DNA of 64,000 nt, taken from the NCBI GenBank assembly GCA_943736015.1, contig OX031066.1, forward strand, positions 11,908,245 to 11,972,244, written 5' to 3'. The stretch is from Tridacna crocea. Lineage: Eukaryota; Mollusca; Bivalvia; Cardiida; Cardiidae. Shown piece after piece: positions 42,501 through 51,969 of this stretch. The notes under the pieces were generated by a model. The model was not told the DNA's origin and did not search any database. It saw nothing but the letters and a program-made list of their open reading frames with translations. Each line of letters opens with the position of its first letter. Positions within the stretch are counted from its first letter, which is position 1. The translations under genes and the position numbers were made by a program.

Positions 42501-42932
42501 AAGCTACTTCCAAAGCCTGATGAATCCACGGTTGAAAACGCTGACACCATAACCGATAGCATATCCGAAAGTATAAAACAATTCAAAGAGAACATAGAAT
42601 TTGAAAATAATAGCAAAACGTTGAAAGGGGCAGACGTGAAAGAAAAACTTTTACGTGAAAAACCTAAGACAGGAGAGACTATTGCTGTTGGCCAAGGATA
42701 TTACATTTATGGTACTGGAGAAAAACCTCATCTACCAGTCGGTCCAAAGCTTAGACTAGGATTACAAAGGAAAGACAACTCTTTCAAATTCCCTGTATAT
42801 TTCCGAGGTGAGAGTTTACATCTTTCTACTGCAATGGAAAAAGAGCATAGTTTTGTAGTAAAGATTAGTATTTATTTGATGAAAAACAAAGAACATTCTG
42901 TTTCTGTTTCATTTAAATTTGAATTTTCGTAA
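39525..42932 (+). CDS. Large acidic, Ser-rich disordered protein with SUMO-interaction-like motifs
   Basis: Single open frame of 1,135 codons. The start is the ATG at 39525 in a good context (CTAAAAATGG); the four codons before it begin with TTG. Composition is rich in Asp, Glu, Ser and Asn, with poly-acidic and NNGTGGN-type stretches, and no folded enzyme domain or membrane segment. Four hydrophobic patches followed by acids fit SUMO-interacting motifs: IVEIDD (from 374), LIDLIEISDDED (402), VIIVSDED (418) and VIEIQSDSSSDSEEEED (467). Near the end, GPKLRLGLQRK (L1076-R1082) resembles the LRLGLSR core of RAD51-associated proteins RAD51AP1 and RAD51AP2, and the length is close to that of human RAD51AP2 as recalled. 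A nuclear scaffold role in DNA repair or meiosis is an inference from these motifs only. AATAAA lies 144 bases after the stop, so the gene appears to end here. It overlaps none of the repeats. Confidence 0.85.
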   Translation: MEPNYTNIGTTNRSDPVDSMAMLYPNGYNRNDNRSAKPLIQVLDTAGVEDSDFDDEEFNFTSGSPSENVTVTIKFSTETDSVIAETRDAKLQNQSSNESSLRQPLSTNIHNAKNKTEYLTHMNDDATENDAADSESVVEEPLTGACLVEMPQQKEQGDTKLTGVSKEEEKNTEQSQDTSKIESQPLGACAMFAAHEAEGNVAVRTQDTLYDEYEKFLATVPPQTISKQRATGGNKISTINEMVSGIDATDSGITAFGNVRERAFENKMKTNGDDCNNTVLQKNVSIEVKNPADVKPDIRVKMVSPITKTPILVERSPSEDDEGEDFMKYLKELRRSSPVGTELEEEEYLNSKDRPNNDINLSFQARKDIDGLSIVEIDDPIIENATRSTPPIITEIPSNDNLIDLIEISDDEDGVKSVIIVSDEDVDQDGLINFDFSLLNSSTEHKNKDFNSKDGDKNTSTKTAYSVIEIQSDSSSDSEEEEDLDKKKPKDDTSNPEKRRKDRDQDEDKGNGSSNNGTGGNQNFNNSGDDNRNGNESNGGNNDNTDGSSSRNNTFSPGMRSRHVLEIDNNNKVNDAIKAIQNNAMNSAILVPCIQKEDYSPEDIEVYQILDTCEKQNDVTYQFQTIDSYCFDTLSENLMPLSTSFISVKSPGDTTSSNSRLTADQRSPYSNRMSLCASTCSFDVFGESSSNTSEVIEDDYMQIIDFFEKETEPDGYKNCEKEINVLCSEIQSHYDCADEKVTSHDENEVLSLLSDSVFSDSDDSSSMNGIVDVSDFESAIEEQFWANTADCSVESSDSEEIISAADSDCNMEGSTDKSFEEKEKDSDSEYESFEGEEEVEYEGSDFDFMQEIETRLMKTKFSSLVSTIDRPFADDRADVRKEDCQTILSSDSSAEEFNNRHDLDTEEHLMRNEVKLNQNKIFEDREHKQSYDTKKLSGTRYHRDNLTALMNGKPRTITYEVPYIKEYSKPQVSYRSGKKFKILCSLRKALLHKLLPKPDESTVENADTITDSISESIKQFKENIEFENNSKTLKGADVKEKLLREKPKTGETIAVGQGYYIYGTGEKPHLPVGPKLRLGLQRKDNSFKFPVYFRGESLHLSTAMEKEHSFVVKISIYLMKNKEHSVSVSFKFEFS

Positions 42933-43075
42933 CCATACCTCAGACGTATAGAAACGTGTTCCCCCTATGCATATGTATACGTCTAGCATTTAATAGCAAA
43001 GGAAGTGTTGAAAGGGTTTTACGCTTTATTTATATTGTAAGTCATAGGACATCAACGAATTTCAAATAACTGCGC

Positions 43076-43102
43076 AATAAACAGCAAATTGTGGTGGTTC
43101 TT
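43076..43102 (+). terminator. Polyadenylation signal of the acidic-protein gene
   Basis: AATAAA (43076-43081) is followed about 10 bases later by GTGGTGGTTCTTC, a GT-rich downstream element, at a normal distance after the stop codon at 42932. Confidence 0.6.
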
Positions 43103-43130
43103 CACTGCTCCACATGTCAACTGTTGTCAA

Positions 43131-43278
43131 AGGGGTAACGAGCAATTTCTCCTTTTCCCACAATGTTTTCCATCCAATCAGATATTTGTATCCCCATTTG
43201 TCCATATATTTGACATCATATCTTTATTTGCTGCTGAAATGGAAGAGACTCAAATTGGCATACCAGGTAAAGGGTTAA
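43131..43278. mobile_element. Half of a TTAA-palindrome element, alternative core
   Basis: Begins exactly at the dyad (GGTAACGAGCAATTTCTCCT) and runs through the arm seen inverted at 36133 (TTTATTTGCTGCTGAAATGG) to GGTAAAGGGTTAA. The other half is absent. Confidence 0.75.
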
Positions 43279-43344
43279 CCAACGACTGATACACGTGGAA
43301 GCATGGTTCTTTGACAAGCAGAACATTTTCATAGAGCGGAAAAA

Positions 43345-43405
43345 AATCAACCGTTAACTGCCTGCATGGACTACGCAGGTTGATAGGGGTCGATACTTTT
43401 TGGGG
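43345..43405. repeat. GCCTGCGCAGGC-type palindrome, partial
   Basis: AACTGCCTGCATGGACTACG then CAGGTTGATAGGGGTCGATA. The outer ends are missing. Confidence 0.5.
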
Positions 43406-43687
43406 ATGTACGTAAACCTATTTTCATACGGTATGGCTTATATGTTATATATGAGCAATAACATCATGCTATATTTCCTTGGTAACCCAGACGCATTGAA
43501 ATTCGTCTATCCCTATCAGGAAACAAAGTTTCACGTAATAACTCTAGCATGGGCTACCGAGGAAAGAAGCTCTTCGAAAAAACTCTGCGTTAGACGATAT
43601 TATTTTAGAGCTGCTATGTTTCAAGTGTAAATATTATCACACGTCAAATTAAACCTTGAACACTTTAACCGACTTAACTTGAATTTG

Positions 43688-43724
43688 TGGACAGTATAGA
43701 TCTAAGATCTACACTGTCCACTAT
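43688..43724. repeat. GATCAGACTGCAC hairpin repeat, stem base only
   Basis: GTGGACAGTATAGATC and GATCTACACTGTCCAC are joined directly, so the inner GACTGCAC stem and loop are missing. This gives a compact palindrome. Confidence 0.6.
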
Positions 43725-43945
43725 TTGGTTACATATTCTGGCAAAAAAAACCCCAACAACATTTGTACAGCAATATTTCAGATGTTTTTCCTATTTCAAA
43801 ATATCCTTTGTTTTAATTTAGCATTTTAAGGGTTAAAGATGAATATTACCGTGGGATTTGGCTCAGGATGGACAGAAAAAAGTTGTGGCAATTGGGAAAC
43901 TCTGGTTTCAAACGATGCTTCAGAAAATAAAGTCTTTCTCATCTG

Positions 43946-44074
43946 TTAACCCTTTATAACACAATCCTGTTATTTAACGAACCTGAGAAGGAGGCTTTTG
44001 TGAAGGAGGCTGGTAACCAGCATTTTCTCTTTTCCCCACAACTATTTCTACCCTTTAACATACGAGTTGACTTA
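43946..44074 (-). mobile_element. TTAA-palindrome element, left stem and long arm shortened
   Basis: TTAACCCTTTATAACACAAT at the left. The left stem is replaced by GAAGGAGGCTGGTAACC. Right stem present, then the copy ends at CTACCCTTT. A still weaker relic (AAACCCTTTACGAGAC ... GAAAGCATTGCTTG) lies at 44305-44375. Confidence 0.6.
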
Positions 44075-44379
44075 ATAGAAGCTTAAACATGACGTGCATG
44101 TATATCATGTGCATGACTAAATAATCGAACTATTCGTGTGATGCACGTTTGATATCGCCTTTGACATCTTTTGACGGGACCAGATACGAGTATAATGTGG
44201 CCAGAAGGGGGTACCGTAGTCTGTAAAAACTGCAGACAAACAATCAATCGATATTCTGACTCAGGTTTGACCAAGATAGAAACGTGGCTGTAATGGACGA
44301 TGTCTAAACCCTTTACGAGACAAAAAAGGTGACTGTCTCTCAGAAAAGAATGCTTTAGAAAGCATTGCTTGAAAAAGGA

Positions 44380-45500
44380 GCGACTGCATCTTTCTATTCT
44401 AATTCAGAACACTACTGAAGAATTCATAGACCGTCATGCGGAACGAAGTATTCGCAGACTAGTATCTGCAATGTTTAGGAAAACGTAGTTGAGTCTCTAT
44501 CAGAAAATTTGTTTTGCTAACTTTTACGGATTATAGAATGGTTCAGAATTTAGTCAATTGTGTAAACACAAATAAACAGTCGATACGGTGTAAGAATAAC
44601 TGAATGGAACCTAGACCAGTCTTAACTTGTATCGTTACTATTTATCACTTGTCATTGCTTGGTTCCAAAGCTTTGTAAATGGCTATGGGTTAATTCGTTC
44701 GACAGCAAACATTTTTACACCGGTTAGAATATAGCTTTCCAAAAATGGAGATACTTTTTTGACGGTTATAATTGGTGTGAATCTAGCTACTCCAAAGCCT
44801 ACAGGTTCAGGCTGCACATCCGTTTGCCGTCTGCTCTTGCTCTACGCCGTTTGTACGACTATGTAAAATATAGTATACTTGTATGGCGAGAAAAGGTTCA
44901 AGCGATATCGGAGTACGTCAGACAAGCAGGTCGGCATAATTCGATATCGATTCGTCAATAGAATGTGAAGGTTATGTTGCAATTTTCAAGTGTGTTTTAC
45001 GTGTTTAGATACACTTAATTGAGGACACAATATGCATAATGTAACCTCAGTGTAGCAATTATTATTAATGATCATGCACCGATCTGTTTATGTTTGACAT
45101 GTAATTGACTTTAATGGATGGTTTTTAGACGTTGCTTTCTGTGTACGTATGGATCTTATTTCACAGACTAGGAGCATTTCCGAGAAAATCTTGGTTAAAC
45201 GATTTCATTGATTCTTAAGCTTCATCTGAAAATTGTATCACGAAATAGAGATAAGGTGTCTGTGCACGTCAATTAGAGGAAATGCTGTTTAGCTGTAATT
45301 CGAGTGTCGTCCTGCGGAACAGAAAGTAGATGGCGCAACACAGGTAACTGCGTGTTGTTTAGTCTGACAGTGTTTATAGATGGACCTCTGTATTTACCAT
45401 CGTCCTGCTAAATAATCAAAATCCTTTCTTAACCGATATTAAAACCCCCTTAATTTGCCTTTTCAAAGGTTTGTCTTGAGGGACAATATCTCTGTAACGT
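44380..45500. other. No feature recognised
   Basis: AT-rich stretch without any repeat family of the window and without exon-like open frames. Confidence 0.4.
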
Positions 45501-45503
45501 ACA

Positions 45504-45535
45504 ATGTAGATCAAAGATCCGACTGCACGTTCTGA
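45504..45535. repeat. GATCAGACTGCAC hairpin repeat, left half
   Basis: AATGTAGATCAAAGATCCGA then CTGCACGTTCTG. It breaks off at the start of the purine tract. Confidence 0.55.
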
Positions 45536-45716
45536 GAGAAAGAGAGAGAGAGATGGAGAGAAAGCAGAGATAGATAGTCTAGAGTGAGAGGGTATTGTTG
45601 CAGGGTACATATATAAGATGAGGAGGAGGAGGAGAGACAGAGATGGTAGAGTATGGGGGTTTGTTGCAGGGTAGATATGTAAGACGAGGAGGAGGAGGAG
45701 AGAGAGATATGAGAGA

Positions 45717-45760
<44 letters not shown>

Positions 45761-45821
45761 AGGGCAGAGCTACATGGTAGAGTATGAAGGTATTGTTGAA
45801 GGATACATATGTAAGAGGAGG

Positions 45822-45852
<31 letters not shown>

Positions 45853-46754
45853 AGGGAAAGAGGGCAGAGACTGATGGCAGATGGCAGAGTGAGAGTGTAT
45901 TGTTGCAGGGTAGATATGGAGAGAGAGAGGAGAGAGAAAGAGGGGGCAAGTATATTGTAAAGTGGGGGTAGAGTTAGAAAAAAAAATGGGGGTAAAGAAT
46001 GAGAGATATAGAGAGATGGCAGAGACAGATGGTGGGGGAAAAAGATATTGTGGGATATTGTAGTTGAAGAGAGAGAGAAAGAGAGAGAGAGAGGGAGAGG
46101 TGTGGGTTAATTAGAAATGGTTGAGACGGGGTAGGGCAAAAATAAAGGGTAGATTAACCTTTTCCCAAACAGTCCCTGTTTTTTAAGGGTTTAGAATAGT
46201 AGCCTTTTGAAAACATTGTAGGAAAAAGGAGAAAATGCTGGTAACCAGCATTTTCTCCTTTTCCCACAATGTTTTCTACCCTGTCATAGACAGAAATCAT
46301 CTTTTCAGCAAGAGTTGAATTGTCATCTGCAAATGCTTTCAATTTCGTCTAGCCCAAAAGTTTGTTCTTTGGGAAAGGGTGAAGAAGGCTTTTCACGAGA
46401 GCAGAGAGAGAAAAGAGATGAAGAAAAGAAACAGAAAGGGTTTAGAGAGATGGGAGAAGGCATGGAGGTATGATAGTGATGGAAAGCAGAGTGAGAGGGG
46501 GGAGGTAATGGAGAGAGTGATGAGAAAGAGAGGGTAGGGCAGAAATGGAGGGTAGATGGAGAAGGCTTGTAGGGAGAGCAGATGGGGAAGATACAAAGGA
46601 AAGACAAATAGGAATTTTAGAGGAGGAGGATAGAGAGAGCGGAGAAGGCATCGAAGTGGGGTAGTGATGGAAGGCAGAGTGAGAGGGAGGGCTGATGGGG
46701 GGGGGGGAGATGATGGAGATTGTTTTGTGAGAATGCAGGGTGAGAAGGCTGATC

Positions 46755-46789
<35 letters not shown>

Positions 46790-46921
46790 GGGCGTGCAGG
46801 ACAGGCTGAGAGAGCAGGACAGAGAGCAAGAAAGCGGAAAGTGGATGTAATGGAAATCGAGGAGAGTGAAAGGCTGTACAGAGAGAACGAGGTAGTATTT
46901 GAAAAGGAAAGGTGGAAGGGG

Positions 46922-46959
<38 letters not shown>

Positions 46960-47000
46960 TAGACATAGAGAGGAAGGACACGATGAGAAGGTAGGCAAAA
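45536..47000 (+). repeat. 1.4-kb purine-rich tract with a minisatellite
   Basis: Almost all A and G on the plus strand. 45575-45960 holds about four units of GATGGTAGAGTATGAGGGTA then TTGTTGCAGGGTAGATATGT and GAGGAGGAGGAG. At 46452 and 46641, GAGAAGGCATGGAGGTATGA-like blocks of about 57 bases repeat. One TTAA-palindrome element interrupts it (46154-46381). The several open frames through it on both strands are low-complexity artefacts. Confidence 0.85.
46154..46381 (-). mobile_element. TTAA-palindrome element inside the purine tract
   Basis: TTAACCTTTTCCCAAACAGT at the left; TTTGGGAAAGGGTGAAG at the right, the final TTAA mutated. The core is perfect apart from one extra A. It is a close relative of the copies at 2231 and 16717. 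Confidence 0.88.
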
Positions 47001-47700
47001 ACGGCATTGAGAGAAGGCAAAGAGGGTTAGGATTAAAGTTAAATAAACTTTTGGTGCCACGAATCAGTCTGAGCTTTCTTATGATCAGTTTGGTTTTTTT
47101 TTGCACCAGTTCATTTACTTCTACACAAGAACTTTGGGACTTTAAAGAAAAGAATTACGAATAAGGCGAAATACATGTACCACCATTTATGGGAAAGGAA
47201 GATACCATTCTTCAACATTATGGAAAAAATAAAGGCTAGGAAAAGGGGAGGTAAAGGCTGTTGGTACGTCACACCATCGATGATCTCAAAATTTGCAAGG
47301 AGGGAAACAGCCGAATCTCGACGTAGAAAGTTTATTTTGACAACCTCCAACATCCCCCCCCCCCCGCTCTCAAAAAGAAAACTTTGCAAAAAGAATACGT
47401 CCATTTCATATATATGGTATCCTGCATCTACGCTTGTAGCCCTACATGTTTCGGTATTATTAAGATACTCTCTTTCTTTAAGCATTAACTTGATTAAAAT
47501 TTTGAATGATTGATTGGTGCCCTACTTTTACAGTTTCCATTAAAAGCCCAACCAACATCTATCTTGTTGCCAATAAAAAATGGTACCAGCAATAATGTTG
47601 GTACCAAGAAAAATGGATCTAGCAATCAATGTTATTGACTACTACAAGTGGAACCAGAATCTGTCATAGTCAAAATTAGAAGTGGAAGAAGACTAAGAAT
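47001..47700. other. No feature recognised
   Basis: Leaves the purine tract and contains a C10 run near 47357-47366. Short open frames on both strands carry no motif. Confidence 0.35.
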
Positions 47701-47707
47701 GTTCTAT

Positions 47708-47800
47708 TTTTTTTTAAGCTTTATTTACCACGTCAATAGGTATGCGGGGGTCGTGGTCATCCCCCAGCATACCTTACATAATCTGTTAGTATACAGTGAT
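47708..47800. repeat. Short dispersed repeat with hairpin (partner at 59405)
   Basis: After a T-run: TTTATTTACCACGTCAATAG then GTATGCGGGGGTCGTGGTCA and CCCCCAGCATACC. The 59405 copy has the same layout with GGTATGATGGGAGTCGTGGC. GGTATGC...GCATACC forms the stem. Confidence 0.6.
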
Positions 47801-48009
47801 GAAGAAAGAAAAAACATTTTCCTTTAAAACATACTAATATATATATAATTATATGAGACATTCTCCGGCAAAAAAGGTGCTTAATGCTCCTATGTAGTTT
47901 ATCACGCCAAGCAAGCTATCATATACTTTTGAATCCACAACAGCCTCTTTTTTTTTCTCGAAATTGACTTAATTACGGGGTAAAATGGCAGAATGGACTA
48001 AGAATGTTC

Positions 48010-48242
48010 TTAACTCTTTACCACATGACAAAAATTTAACCTGGTTCAAATTGAAAGCATTTGCAGACAAAAAAATTAAGGTGACTGAAAAAATGAAATT
48101 TGTTCTGGGAGGGGTAGAAAACACTGTGGGAAAAGGAGAAAATGCTGGTTACCAGCATTTTCTCCTTTTCCTACAGTCTTTTCAAAAGGCTTCATTCTCA
48201 GGGGCGTCAAAAGTAGGGATTGTAGGGATAGTAATTGGTTAA
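48010..48242 (+). mobile_element. TTAA-palindrome element
   Basis: Complete with TTAACTCTTTACCACATGAC at the left. The right end has a 5-base insertion (GGATTGTAGGGATAGTAATT). The core is intact save one base in the right stem. Confidence 0.85.
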
Positions 48243-48586
48243 GAATGGTTGGTGAATATAGGCCTATGGTCACTCCCATTACCAACAACTCGTCCAATGC
48301 CGTACATGTTGTGCAGACTTGAATGAATGGTATAGTACAGGATCAGACTGCACATTCTTCTGGTTTATATTTACCACTAAATATAGTACTGTATATTTTA
48401 TTCAGTGGTTTTCTTCAGATATCTATGAGGTGGAACAAAGTACATACCGTTCACGAAGTAGTAGCTTTGTTGATATTAGCTTCACAATATATGAGTATAT
48501 ATCTGTCTTGAGCCTCGTAAAGTACTCATATAATGTCATAGGGTATTTGTAACAGTATTTGATTGCTTTTTTAAACGAAACAAAAT

Positions 48587-48790
48587 ATTTTTAACGACCC
48601 TGTAAAACGAAAGCTCTTGAAATGATCGTTTGAAAAGGAAAAATGATGGTTACCTGCATTTTCTCTTTTTTTCCAGTGTTTTGTACTCTATCAAAACCAA
48701 GTTTCGTATTTTTGGCCACATTTATGTTGTCATCTGCAAAAGCTGTCATTTTTTAACTTTGTGAACTTTTGTCGTCTGATAAAGAGACAA
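48587..48790 (-). mobile_element. TTAA-palindrome element, decayed
   Basis: AACGACCCTGTAAAACGAAA, a mutated core (GGAAAAATGATGGTTACCTG) and GTCATCTGCAAAAGCTGTCA mark it. The terminal repeat is GTCGTCTGATAAAGAG. Confidence 0.55.
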
Positions 48791-49011
48791 TATATAGTGC
48801 TTATGTTTTCTGTTACATGTTGTGCTGCTTCCAGACTTTAGTTTTATTTGTAGTTGCTGGTCTTTGTGTTCCTTGTTTATTTGTTACTTACATGTTGGAT
48901 TTGAAAATAAAGCCCCGCCATTGATATTTGGACTTTGGATTATGTGAAATATTAGGCAAGGTTAGGTACCTTAACCCTTAGGCTAATAATCGTGACTCGC
49001 CGACCTTTTGC

Positions 49012-49078
49012 AGACAGCGTAGATTAAGTTCAGACTGCACAGGACCTGCAGTCTGATTTTGGATATACACTGTCCGAT
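49012..49078. repeat. GATCAGACTGCAC hairpin repeat
   Basis: GACAGCGTAGATTAAGTTCA facing CAGTCTGATTTTGGATATAC. Outer GACAG/CTGTC pairs close the stem. A fragment of the family also lies at 48340-48359. Confidence 0.65.
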
Positions 49079-49162
49079 AAGGAGATCAGTTTCCTTCAAA
49101 AATACCTTTCAAATAGTGTTATTTAGGTTTTGACTGTTGGTTTGAAAGTTTAATTTCTTGTA

Positions 49163-49384
49163 TCAACCCTTTCCCAAACAATCCCCCGTTTTTACGACGC
49201 TGAGATAGAAACCTTTTGAAAACATTGTGGGAAAGGGAAAAAATGCTGGTAACCTTCTCCCTTTCCCTCAATGTTTTCCACCCTGCTGGAAACAAATTTC
49301 AATTTTTGAGTTACATTTATTTTTTCATCTTCAAGTGCTTTCATTTAGACCAGTCTGAATTTTCATCGTCTGGTAAAAGGTTAA
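49163..49384 (-). mobile_element. TTAA-palindrome element with asymmetric core deletion
   Basis: TCAACCCTTTCCCAAACAAT at the left, TTAA at the right. After AAATGCTGGTAACC the next seven bases of the right stem are missing and the sequence resumes TTCTCCCTTTCCC. Confidence 0.8.
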
Positions 49385-49885
49385 GTAGAACAGGATTTAA
49401 CCTTATATGAGTTGACCCGACAGCGGTGCCCAGCGGTTCGTCTAAGTCATGGTGCACTAGCATGGTTGACTAGTATGTGAACAATCTATAATACTGATTG
49501 TTAAACAGTTGGTTTTTGGTGAGATGGTTTTCCATGGTAGCATTCATGTATCACATATCAATTTCATCTAATGTGGCGTCAATACACACGAATCTTTACA
49601 TCTTTTGCAATAATGAGCACTATTTTTTTTTTTCTAACTATCCTTTTCAGATTGTGAAGAGTTTATTTATCTTCAAAACTGGTGACTATAGATTTGGCAC
49701 TGTTGTGTTTTAAAATAACGTGTTGGCAATGGATCATGTATTTGTTTTTAACTCGATCACGATCAAGAAGGCGAAAATCGAATTGATGCATTTACCAAAT
49801 TAATCCAGTCTGATTTCTACAGTATTCAGGTGCCGGTGTGACGTGAACTGTAGCACTAAACACTGCATCATACCTCATGTTTTAT
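49385..49885. other. No feature recognised
   Basis: AT-rich sequence between a palindrome element and the candidate minus-strand exon. No shared repeat. Confidence 0.35.
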
Positions 49886-50075
49886 TCATGAGACTGAATT
49901 GTTGCCTGTTGAACAGCATTTGATGAGAACCACGGGGATTAATTTCTTTGTATAGATAAAACAGTACTTGGCAGCGTTTGTTGTCTCCAATATGCGCATA
50001 TAGCCTTTCATCCAGTTCAGGTGTTCGCGGCTGTAAATCGATTTGAATTCTGCCATATCATTGGTTGAAAACAAA
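49886..50075 (-). CDS. Possible terminal exon of an unrecognised gene
   Basis: On the minus strand a strong acceptor, CCTCCCTTGCCTCTACGCAG, is followed by an open frame. It starts LFSTNDMAEFKSIYSREHLN, continues through WMKGYMRILETTNAAKYCFI, and ends TGA (49886-49888), with AATAAA overlapping the stop. Even composition, a Trp and many charged residues look like folded protein rather than repeat translation. One base precedes the first full codon (phase 2 entry). The family is not recognised. No upstream exon was found with confidence at higher coordinates, and the whole could be a chance open frame. Confidence 0.4.
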
Positions 50076-50599
50076 CTGCGTAGAGGCAAGGGAGGCACTC
50101 CATATAGGCACATTTATACAGCTGACACTGGAACAACCGGATGTTGTCTTTTGTTTAAAGTTTCATCTGTTTAAACATAGATCATGTTTGTGAATGCAGA
50201 GGGATGCGAAAGCGTTTATGGAACTTTAAAAGAATGCTGTTTGCAGTTTTGCAAGGTTTACCGAGTTTTACTTTCGAAATCGAAGAGTGGTTAAAAAAGA
50301 AAGTGCGGACTTTCTGGATGATCAGTTGGACATCACGAAAAATATTTGCTTAAGGGCTTTTCGCAGTTATAAAATCTTTTCGCTCATAGAAAATACAATA
50401 TTAAACAAGAAACAAACCGAGAGTCAAGCAGAAAATATCGCTGGAAAATGAGTAAATGGTTATTACCTGTAACTGCACGGTTTATAAACTATGGTCTCTA
50501 ACATAGTTTCAACATAGTCAATATTTGTGACAGACAGTACAAATAACTCGAAAAAGTGAAAGGATAAATGTGCTTGTTCGCATCGGAAACTTAAAAATG

Positions 50600-50820
50600 A
50601 GCCATGCTCCGGCAAAAGAGGGCTTAATGCATCTTTGTTATGGATGATACAGTCATCGAAAAATCAGGATCCATAAAAAATGGTTTTGTATTGGTCTTTT
50701 GACACACAGAAAATTAATCCATAGCGAAAAGTTTCGACTCAGGTCAGCCTGCGCGGACTGCGCAGGCTGACCTGAGTCGAAACTTTTCGCAAATGCATTC
50801 AGTCCCCTTTTCACAGAAAT
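50600..50820. mobile_element. GCCTGCGCAGGC-type element with a 67-bp palindrome
   Basis: GCAAAAGAGGGCTTAATGCA at the left and GCAAATGCATTCAGTCCCCT at the right border an exact palindrome at 50724-50790. Its arms are 31 bp (GCGAAAAGTTTCGACTCAGG ... CCTGCGC) and its loop is GGACT. This is the best-preserved core of the family. Confidence 0.75.
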
Positions 50821-51740
50821 CAGCTAAAATATATAACACAATGGAACGAGGGCGATAAAGGCTTTCTCTATAGATAATTGTCTCACGACCTTTTCCGTTC
50901 TGCCGTAGACTACGTGTGTTTCTGAAGAAAGGGTCGGAAAGGAAGAGATTGCTTTTCACGAACAGTTTGTTCATTTGTCAAACAGTGTTACATTCATCCC
51001 TTAACTGTATATTTTTTTTCCCTTGAATATCGTTTACTTTCGATTTCAACCTGGATGTTTGTGTAAAAGAGGTAGCAAGAGTTCCGGGGAGTTGTTTTAC
51101 ATGGGTCCAATATTTCTATCATATATGGCAGCGGTTGTCTTACCTTTGCGGGCTTTTCAGAAAATGGTTTTTTTTGTTTTTAAATACTGGAAACGTGAAT
51201 AATTTTCCTTCCTTGAACCTCTGTATGGTAACCAGAAAGGGTCATATCGATCCTGCAAGAGTGGTAGAATTGTTGAAGTCAGTTTGTCCTATAATATAGA
51301 TAGATGACAACCAAATTACTGTCTAGGAAATTACTCCATTACCATAGATATACCCTACTTTTTACACTCCTGTAATGGATAACGTTTGAAACAAAAGGTT
51401 AATGGGTCAATTTTGACAAGTAATTGCTTCTTTTTCCTTAATAGTTTCTATCGAATTGAAGAAAAGTAGTTCCCTTGCTTTCAATGTTTTTCTATTTTGT
51501 CCTGTTTCGTTATGTAAGCAGTTGGTATATAGTGTTACCTCTTTCTGTAATGGGTTTGAGTGGAACATAATGACACACTTACAGTCGTTTGTGTGAGATA
51601 TAATAGACAATCTCATTTCAGTACCGCATCGATCGATTGCTTTTGGCTTTTGGGACGAAAAAAAAAAAGAGAAAGTAACGCCAGAGGGAAACTCTTTAAG
51701 TACTGTGGCATGCACCGGAACTTATGTCGTTAATTCTGTC
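50821..51740. other. No feature recognised
   Basis: AT-rich sequence with a T8 and an A9 run. The minus-strand open frame 51407-51715 has no known motif and no clear splice sites. Confidence 0.35.
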
Positions 51741-51741
51741 T

Positions 51742-51969
51742 TTACTCTTTACCACATGAGAAAATTTTAGACCGGTCCAAATTGAAAGCATTTGCAGACG
51801 ACAAAATAAAGGTGACTGAAAAATTGAAAATTGTGTTGGGAAGGGTAGAAAACACTGTGGGAAAAGGAGAAAATGCTGGTTACCAGCATTTTCTCCTTTT
51901 CCCACAGTGTTTTCAAAAGGCTTCTTTCTCAGGGGCGTCAAAAGTAGGGATTGTGTGGTAATGGATTAA
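51742..51969 (+). mobile_element. TTAA-palindrome element
   Basis: TTTACTCTTTACCACATGAG at the left, GTGTGGTAATGGATTAA at the right. The core palindrome is exact over GAAAACACTGTGGGAAAAGG and its mirror. Confidence 0.88.

Noticed and set aside
46393-47106. Long minus-strand open frames (up to 237 codons) rich in Ser, Leu and Pro
   Set aside because: They are translations of the purine/pyrimidine tract. The same frames occur over every GA/CT tract in the window and have no domain content.
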